Position numbers and translations under genes: made by a program
NCBI GenBank assembly: GCA_022510925.1
Contig: JAFLSO010000001.1
Coordinates: forward strand, 248,001 to 312,000
Reading direction: 5' to 3'
Source of the DNA: Treponema sp.
Lineage (GTDB): Bacteria; Spirochaetota; Spirochaetia; Treponematales; Treponemataceae
DNA: 64,000 nt
In this document: positions 59,108-64,000 of the stretch, piece after piece
Layout of the letters: the number at the start of each line of letters is the position of its first letter
How positions within the stretch are numbered: the first letter of the stretch is position 1
The notes under the pieces: generated by a model
The model's input: the letters and a program-made list of their open reading frames with translations, nothing else
The model's database searches: none
What the model was told of the DNA's origin: nothing

Positions 59108-60808
59108 ATGAGAAAAACGTCATTCTGGGGAACCGCTGTGGTTCTTGTAAGTGCGCTGTTCGCTTCTTGCGGCTTTTTCGGGGGATCGTATGTTGACTCA
59201 TTCAATCCTTCTGGTGTTGTGGGCAGCGTTAAATTTGATTTTTCCGGCGCAAAGGCGGTCGCTGAGCTTGAGGACAGCTCCTCCCGTGCGGCGGTAACTG
59301 GTGATGAGCTGGGGAACATCGTAAAAATCCTTGAGGACGGCTCCTTTGAAACTGCTATCACTTTTGAGGGATTTGATATGAAGTATATGCCGCTTGTGCA
59401 GACTGTGCTTAAGTCGCCTGTTTCTGATGATGTATTTGTTGTTTTTAACGATACTATACGGCTTGGCGACGAGTGGGATGCTGAGACACAAAGTTATAAA
59501 AACTTAACGCTTGGAGCTCTGATTTTTGTCCGCCCTGATGGAACTGCGCTTGATATTCTTAAGACTAGAGATGATTCTGAGTATTGGTGGAATAATTACA
59601 TAAGGTTGCGGCCCGATACTGTTGTATTTGATGGCTCTGGGAATCTATACTTTGCAGGATATGATGATGGGATTGCAGGCACAATTTACAAGTTTGACCC
59701 CCTTTCTTCCACCCTTACACAGATGGTCGCCGCCGTGGAGGAAACTAATTATTCTAAGATCCAAATTACAAGTGACGGTTCTTGGATTCTGGCGCAAGGC
59801 AGTCGAGGTAGCAGTGGTTTCTTAAGAGCGATTCCCATCAGTAATCCTGATAATTTTGTTAACATATACTATTCTTCCTACTATGGATATCAATGGTGGG
59901 TTTATGACGATAATTCTGGGCTTATATATTATCTTTTAACGGGAGATAATCCGGGGTGTTATACTTCTTCAAAAGCAGGCGGTTTTACAGATAGAACTTA
60001 CAGAGGAAAATATATAGGTGGCAATCCCTATGACTGGTTTGTAAATTTCTTTGACGGAAAAATAGAAGCAGAGGAATTATTGGATAAAATAAACAACTTT
60101 TGTGCGTGGGATATTGAATTTAGGTGTGCAGGGTATAAAGATGCAGAAGCTCTTGAATACATAAAAAATAATGATGATGAAAAAGAATATATAAAAAATT
60201 TATTATCATCTAACGATTATTATATCTCATGGGGCTTTTATAACTATCTGTATATAAAAGGTACAGATAAAAATTTCCAAGATCTAGGTTTTTCGTATTA
60301 TGATGATTTTATATCTTACACGTCTTATCACGGTTCAGAAGGAGATCGCGGTTTCTCTGACTTTTTTGCTACGGAAAAAGGAGTATACGCCCATTTCTGG
60401 TCATATATGGCGAACAACTTATGCGTGATTCAGATTACAGATGAGAACGGAAACCTTGTGGAGCGGACGACTAAAATATCATTCCCAGATGGCGCACGGT
60501 TGGATTTACAGAAGTATGACGATCAGATAGTTCTAAGGTATGCGCTTACAGATTCAGGCGGATATGAGACTGGCTTCCACCGTCTTTACTCTGTGGACAT
60601 GGATACTGGCGAGATTATAAACCGTTGCGAAAATGTTGCCAACGGCGACCGCTTGGAGATAACATCTTACAGCGTGGGCGCGGACAATCTGTACTTTAGC
60701 GCAGTTCGTGGCACAACGATTGAAAACCATGTGGTGAATCTCATAACGAATCAGTCTAATCCGCTTAGCGCTATCACCCGCAAGGTAGTAGCGTTCTACG
60801 CGTTCTAG
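59108..60808 (+). CDS. Lipoprotein of unknown function with an AT-rich internal segment
   Basis: 566 residues from the ATG at 59108; GGAGGT is 5 nt upstream. Lipobox FASC, lipidated C21. The first half has repeated blade-like strands (VVFDGSGNLYFAGYDDGI, IYKFDPLSSTL, ITSDGSWILAQGS), suggesting a beta-propeller. From about 59960 to 60400 the DNA becomes strongly AT-rich (12 G/C of 60 at 60181-60240) and encodes Tyr/Asn/Asp/Lys-rich sequence; the last 400 bases return to the local base composition. This suggests an inserted segment in an otherwise native gene. Function is unknown; it is divergent from the XRE regulator and ends in a strong terminator. Confidence 0.8.
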   Translation: MRKTSFWGTAVVLVSALFASCGFFGGSYVDSFNPSGVVGSVKFDFSGAKAVAELEDSSSRAAVTGDELGNIVKILEDGSFETAITFEGFDMKYMPLVQTVLKSPVSDDVFVVFNDTIRLGDEWDAETQSYKNLTLGALIFVRPDGTALDILKTRDDSEYWWNNYIRLRPDTVVFDGSGNLYFAGYDDGIAGTIYKFDPLSSTLTQMVAAVEETNYSKIQITSDGSWILAQGSRGSSGFLRAIPISNPDNFVNIYYSSYYGYQWWVYDDNSGLIYYLLTGDNPGCYTSSKAGGFTDRTYRGKYIGGNPYDWFVNFFDGKIEAEELLDKINNFCAWDIEFRCAGYKDAEALEYIKNNDDEKEYIKNLLSSNDYYISWGFYNYLYIKGTDKNFQDLGFSYYDDFISYTSYHGSEGDRGFSDFFATEKGVYAHFWSYMANNLCVIQITDENGNLVERTTKISFPDGARLDLQKYDDQIVLRYALTDSGGYETGFHRLYSVDMDTGEIINRCENVANGDRLEITSYSVGADNLYFSAVRGTTIENHVVNLITNQSNPLSAITRKVVAFYAF

Positions 60809-60814
60809 AATTAT

Positions 60815-60841
60815 GGCGTCCGTTCGCGGGCGCCTTTTTTT
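60815..60841 (+). terminator. Intrinsic terminator with UUCG loop
   Basis: GGCGTCCG (60815-60822), loop TTCG, CGGGCGCC (60827-60834), then seven T. An 8-bp stem with one G-U pair and an extra-stable tetraloop. Confidence 0.93.
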
Positions 60842-60877
60842 ATCCGTTTTTCTGAGCAGCTCATTCCACAAACTGTA

Positions 60878-60906
60878 TTGTTGATTTTCGTGATATGTTG
60901 TAAACT
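60878..60906 (+). promoter_or_regulatory. Promoter of oppA
   Basis: TTGTTG (60878-60883), 17 bp, TAAACT (60901-60906), start near 60913. AGGAG follows at 60941. Confidence 0.6.
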
Positions 60907-60954
60907 ATGCTCCCGTGCGGTAATCCGTCCGCATGGCAATAGGAGATGCTTTAT

Positions 60955-62592
60955 ATGAAAAAATCTTTATCATCAGTCTTAGGCGGCGCGCTGTGCGTAG
61001 CTGTTCTGGCGGCGGGAATCCTCACGTCCTGCTCCGGCAAGTCCAAGTCTTCTTTGAGCGCCAATACCGTTCACGTTCAGATAGGGCCCAGCCCCGAGAC
61101 CATCGACCCGGCCCTTAACAGCGCGGTGGACGGCGCGAACATGATAATCCATGCGTTTGAGGGACTTCTTAAATTCGACAGGAACAATGACATAGTGGCG
61201 GGCCTTGCGGAAAGCTGGGAGCAGTCTGATGACGGGCTTACATGGACTTTCCATCTGCGCCCCGGCCTTAAGTGGTCCGACGGCTCCGCGCTTACGGCGG
61301 ATGATTTTGTGTACGCATGGAAACGCGTGGCCGCTCCCGAGACCGCCGCGCCTTACGGCTACGACCTTCTGAATATGGTGGTGGGATTTGACGAGGCCTC
61401 TGACGGCGACCTGGACAAACTGGGTGTGGAGGCTCCCGACGCGGATACTTTCATAGTCCATCTGGTTAATCCCTGCATCTACTTTGACAAGATAGCGGCT
61501 TTCGCGGTCCTTGTTCCGGTGCAGCGGGCGACCATAGAGGCTAACGGTGACGGCTGGACCACCAAGCCCTCCACTTATGTTTGCAGCGGCCCGTATTACA
61601 TGACGGAATTCACTGACGGCTCGCGGATAGTGTTCACAAAGAACCCCAACTACTGGGACGCGGAGAACGTTACGTTCGATAACATTGTGTGGCATCTCAT
61701 AGAGGACCCCAACACTTCCTACAACGCGTACAATCAGAATGTGATTCAGCTCATAAAAGATGTTCCCACGGAGGAGATTCCCGCGCTCAGAGGCAACGGC
61801 GAATTCTACGTGGAGCCGATTATGGGCACTTACTACATTTCCTTCAACACACAGCGCGCGCCGTTCACGGACTCACGTGTGCGCGAGGCGCTCTCGCTTG
61901 CCATAGACAGGGACCATGTGGCTAACGTAATCATGCAGGGGACTTTCTCACCCGCAAAGAATTTCGTGGGTCCCGGCGTGTCCGATGCGGCAAGCGGCTC
62001 ATCTTTCGAGGAGGTCACCACAAAGAAGTACGGCGATCACTTTAGCGCGGACTATGCGAAGGATCTTGCCAAGGCTAAGAGGCTCCTTGCTGCAGCGGGC
62101 TATCCTGACGGAAACGGATTCCCTGCCATAGAGTATCTTACGAATGACGCAAGCTATCATAAGCCCGTGGCGGAGTATCTGCAGGCATGCTGGGGCGAGC
62201 TTGGAATTACCATGACCGTGAACATCCAGGAATGGAAGACCATGACCGCGGACCGCCGCTCCGGAAATTTCGACATAGCGCGCAACGGCTGGGTATATGA
62301 CTGGGATGATCCCAGCAACATGATAAACCTGCTTGAGACAGGAAACGGAAACAACGACGGAAAGTATTCGTCCGCGGAATTCGACAGGCTGGTTCGCCTT
62401 GCCCGGAGCACCACAGACGTGAGCAGGCATTACGACTATCTGCATCAGGCGGAGCAGGTGGTGCTGAAAGATGCCGCCATGGCGCCGATCGCCTACTACA
62501 ACGAATTCTGGCTTCAGAAAAAGAATCTCAAGGGCACATGGCACTCGCCCTATGGATTCTGGTACCTGATGAACGGCTACTTTGAGGACTAG
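60955..62592 (+). CDS. oppA: Oligopeptide-binding lipoprotein OppA
   Basis: 545 residues from the ATG at 60955; AGGAG lies 9 nt upstream, whereas the ATG at 60946 overlaps it. Lipobox LTSC, lipidated C26. SBP family 5 pattern: VHVQIGPSPETIDPALNSAVDGANMIIHAFEGL, LAESWEQSDDGLTWTFHLRPGLKWSDG and, in the C-terminal half, AGYPDGNGFPAIEYL. It is the likely receptor for the oppBCDF importer at 53-57 kb, though it has its own promoter and terminator-isolated unit. Confidence 0.93.
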   Translation: MKKSLSSVLGGALCVAVLAAGILTSCSGKSKSSLSANTVHVQIGPSPETIDPALNSAVDGANMIIHAFEGLLKFDRNNDIVAGLAESWEQSDDGLTWTFHLRPGLKWSDGSALTADDFVYAWKRVAAPETAAPYGYDLLNMVVGFDEASDGDLDKLGVEAPDADTFIVHLVNPCIYFDKIAAFAVLVPVQRATIEANGDGWTTKPSTYVCSGPYYMTEFTDGSRIVFTKNPNYWDAENVTFDNIVWHLIEDPNTSYNAYNQNVIQLIKDVPTEEIPALRGNGEFYVEPIMGTYYISFNTQRAPFTDSRVREALSLAIDRDHVANVIMQGTFSPAKNFVGPGVSDAASGSSFEEVTTKKYGDHFSADYAKDLAKAKRLLAAAGYPDGNGFPAIEYLTNDASYHKPVAEYLQACWGELGITMTVNIQEWKTMTADRRSGNFDIARNGWVYDWDDPSNMINLLETGNGNNDGKYSSAEFDRLVRLARSTTDVSRHYDYLHQAEQVVLKDAAMAPIAYYNEFWLQKKNLKGTWHSPYGFWYLMNGYFED

Positions 62593-62614
62593 AGGCCGAG
62601 CGGGTTTGTGATTC

Positions 62615-62643
62615 TTGCTTGCGGCGGGATTTTATGGTAATCT
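62615..62643 (+). promoter_or_regulatory. Promoter of ilvN
   Basis: TTGCTT (62615-62620), 17 bp, TAATCT (62638-62643). AAGGAG follows before the ATG at 62672. Confidence 0.6.
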
Positions 62644-62671
62644 AGCGCTTGTGATTTAAGGAGATTCGTTT

Positions 62672-63163
62672 ATGGAAAAATACGTTCTTTCTGTTCTGGT
62701 GGAGAACCATGCAGGTGTCCTCAGCAGGGTGTCGGGACTTTTCAGCCGCCGTGGCTACAACATAGACTCCCTCACGGTCTGCGAGACAGCGGATCCTGAG
62801 CGGAGCCGTATGACCATAGTCGTGCGTGGTGACGAGTACATCCTGGAGCAGATTGAGAAACAGCTCTCCAAACTTGTGGAGGTGATAAGCATACAGCATT
62901 GCGACAGTTCCGCCACCACACAGCGCGAGATGGCGCTCATAAAAGTTAAGGCCGCAGGAACGAACCGCGCGGTCATCATAGAGACATGCAATATTTTCCG
63001 CGCGCACATAGTGGATGTGGCGGAGAACAGCTTGATTGTGGAGGCCACGGGAAGCGAGGAGAAGATTTCCTCCCTCATACGTCTGCTTGAGCCTTACGGA
63101 ATCCTGGAGCTCCTTAAGTCCGGCCTTACGGCGATGGACCGGGGCGATAAAATCATGAGATAA
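62672..63163 (+). CDS. ilvN: Acetolactate synthase small (regulatory) subunit
   Basis: 163 residues, standard for IlvN/IlvH. The N-terminal ACT domain reads LSVLVENHAGVLSRVSGLFSRRGYNIDSLTV, and the C-terminal regulatory domain starts near residue 80 (EMALIKVKA). It binds valine and activates the large subunit. The catalytic ilvB gene, normally adjacent, is missing here; ilvN is alone behind its own promoter. Confidence 0.94.
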   Translation: MEKYVLSVLVENHAGVLSRVSGLFSRRGYNIDSLTVCETADPERSRMTIVVRGDEYILEQIEKQLSKLVEVISIQHCDSSATTQREMALIKVKAAGTNRAVIIETCNIFRAHIVDVAENSLIVEATGSEEKISSLIRLLEPYGILELLKSGLTAMDRGDKIMR

Positions 63164-63185
63164 AGTTCCGCGCTTATAGCACGGA

Positions 63186-63638
63186 TTATTCTGTGGCTGG
63201 CAGTTTTTTTGCGGCGGCGCATGTGACCCATGTGTCTCTGAAAAGCTGCCAGCCGTTGTTTTTTAACCGGACTTCCCCTGTGCGGAAACTTTTCAGTCTG
63301 AGCGGAAAATCCTTTAAGTCATCTGCGGGGAAGACGGAGAGACCGCCGCTGAATTCCGCCGGGCCTCTTGCAAAGACTATCCGCAAGTCTGTGGTCCCCG
63401 AGCCGCATCTTATTCTTACCGGGAAAAAATATTCTCCGCCATCATGGTCAGGCTTCATAATCTCGCACGCCCCGGCGCTCTTAAGAGAATCGAATTCGTC
63501 CTCCCGGCAGAACGCCCACAGCGGGTAGCATGGGATAACATCGGGGCCTCCCAGTCGCAAAAAAATCTGCTGGATTTTTGCCATCGTAAAAAGAGAGTCC
63601 TTGTGCGGTATGAATGCGAGCCGTATTTCTTCCTGCAT
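63186..63638 (-). CDS. Uncharacterised protein
   Basis: 150 residues from the ATG at 63638 (MQEEIRLAFIPHKDSLF); an earlier in-frame ATG at 63656 lies upstream of the -10 element. No signal peptide and no family I recognise. The sequence is mixed alpha/beta with IPCYPLWAFCRE and RTGEVRLKNNGWQLFRDTWVTCAA. Start-codon context shows a -10 exactly 6 nt away and no Shine-Dalgarno. Divergent from the truncated lipoprotein. Confidence 0.65.
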   Translation of the reverse strand: MQEEIRLAFIPHKDSLFTMAKIQQIFLRLGGPDVIPCYPLWAFCREDEFDSLKSAGACEIMKPDHDGGEYFFPVRIRCGSGTTDLRIVFARGPAEFSGGLSVFPADDLKDFPLRLKSFRTGEVRLKNNGWQLFRDTWVTCAAAKKLPATE

Positions 63639-63644
63639 GCATGC

Positions 63645-63650
63645 ACTATA
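63645..63650 (-). promoter_or_regulatory. -10 element predicting a leaderless mRNA for the uncharacterised gene
   Basis: Minus strand TATAGT (63650-63645), GCATGC, ATG at 63638. No good -35 at 17 bp. Confidence 0.45.
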
Positions 63651-63671
63651 GAACAAAGAATGAAAAAAGTG

Positions 63672-63677
63672 TAGTAT
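63672..63677 (+). promoter_or_regulatory. -10 element predicting a leaderless mRNA for the edge lipoprotein
   Basis: TAGTAT (63672-63677), GCGCCT, ATG at 63684. The -35 region (TAGAAC at 17 bp) is weak. The two divergent -10 elements are only 21 bp apart, so both cannot be occupied at once. Confidence 0.4.
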
Positions 63678-63683
63678 GCGCCT

Positions 63684-64000
63684 ATGAGGATAAAAATCTC
63701 CTGCCTGATTGTAATCTTCCTTGTTTTTATATCATCCTGCTCGCATCAGAAAAGCCGCCTGACTTTCTGCGGTGAGCGTCTGGTGGCGCTTAATGACGCG
63801 GCTAAATCCGCCACGGTAAAGACTCCCGGAAAAAAATCCTACGCGTATTTCGCGCTCACAGAGAGGCAGAGGAATCAGATAGAGGAGCTCGCATTGTCTG
63901 ATGACGGAGGCGCCCTTAAAGTTACGCTGGTGAATTTAAAATCCGGCGGAGATTCTGAATTCTCATACGGCTTTCTTTATGAGGAAGATTTCTATAAGCC
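63684..64000 (+). CDS. Lipoprotein of unknown function, truncated at the right window edge
   Basis: An open frame from the ATG at 63684 runs to the window end (105 codons and two bases). It begins MRIKISCLIVIFLVFISSC with lipobox ISSC and lipidated C19. The mature part seen so far is Lys/Ser/Leu-rich, with a tract FALTERQRNQIEELALSDDG. Family unknown. There is no Shine-Dalgarno. Confidence 0.7.
   Translation, partial: MRIKISCLIVIFLVFISSCSHQKSRLTFCGERLVALNDAAKSATVKTPGKKSYAYFALTERQRNQIEELALSDDGGALKVTLVNLKSGGDSEFSYGFLYEEDFYK

Noticed and set aside
1..64000. CRISPR array, insertion sequence or prophage
   Set aside because: No regularly spaced repeats, transposase, integrase or phage structural genes were seen.

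Overview
The window looks like chromosomal DNA of a spirochaete, most likely a free-living or gut/rumen Treponema with a fairly high GC content. The clues are short spirochaete-type lipoboxes (for example FASC, LTSC, ISSC) on at least six lipoproteins, a double-membrane gene set (RND pump, TolC-like protein) and sugar-oligosaccharide metabolism. The genus is an inference from content; no 16S gene is present. A pectin/arabinan-degrading rumen treponeme would fit well.

Layout. 1-11.4 kb is an arabinan/arabino-oligosaccharide locus: a sugar ABC importer (binding protein and two permeases), an intracellular GH43 arabinanase-like enzyme, an exported GH127 beta-L-arabinofuranosidase on the other strand, a large hybrid histidine kinase with two receiver domains, and an AraC-type regulator. 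11.4-16.6 kb carries leuB, an HD-GYP phosphodiesterase, a divergent ZnuA/TroA-like lipoprotein and an iron-alcohol-dehydrogenase homologue. 16.6-23.2 kb has tRNA-Gly(CCC) with its own promoter and terminator, mnmG, an SH3 lipoprotein, an ABC-F ATPase and a DUF1295 membrane protein. 23.2-28.1 kb has galE behind two perfect palindromes, an exported alpha/beta hydrolase, ffh and an M20 peptidase. 28.1-32.6 kb is an RND efflux pair coupled to that peptidase. 32.6-39.3 kb is addB-addA. 39.4-42.1 kb has a lipoprotein and a TolC-like outer-membrane protein. 42.2-44.5 kb is mraY-fabF. Next come a GH27 enzyme, a chemoreceptor, thrA (aspartokinase-homoserine dehydrogenase) and a DAHP synthase-prephenate dehydratase fusion. 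53.2-57.4 kb is oppBCDF, followed by a nitroreductase-flavodoxin pair, an XRE regulator divergent from a lipoprotein, oppA, ilvN, a conserved-looking unknown gene and a truncated lipoprotein at the right edge.

How they work together. The first locus should import and hydrolyse arabino-oligosaccharides, with signalling through the kinase and AraC protein. The oligopeptide importer is split, with oppBCDF and oppA separated by 3.5 kb. Amino-acid biosynthesis genes (leuB, thrA, aroF-pheA, ilvN) are scattered singly rather than clustered.

Most striking observations. (1) The DAHP synthase half of the aroF-pheA fusion aligns without gaps to the Thermotoga-type enzyme, yet three of the four metal ligands are replaced (Cys to Gly106, His to Pro276, Asp to Gly313) while the substrate-binding motifs remain. 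It may be a metal-independent DAHP synthase or a dead regulatory domain. (2) At least seven genes have a -10 element exactly 6 nt before the ATG and no useful Shine-Dalgarno sequence, which predicts leaderless mRNAs. (3) The iron-ADH homologue and the ZnuA-like lipoprotein have each also lost metal ligands. (4) A lipoprotein next to an XRE regulator has a strongly AT-rich internal segment behind a perfect consensus promoter.
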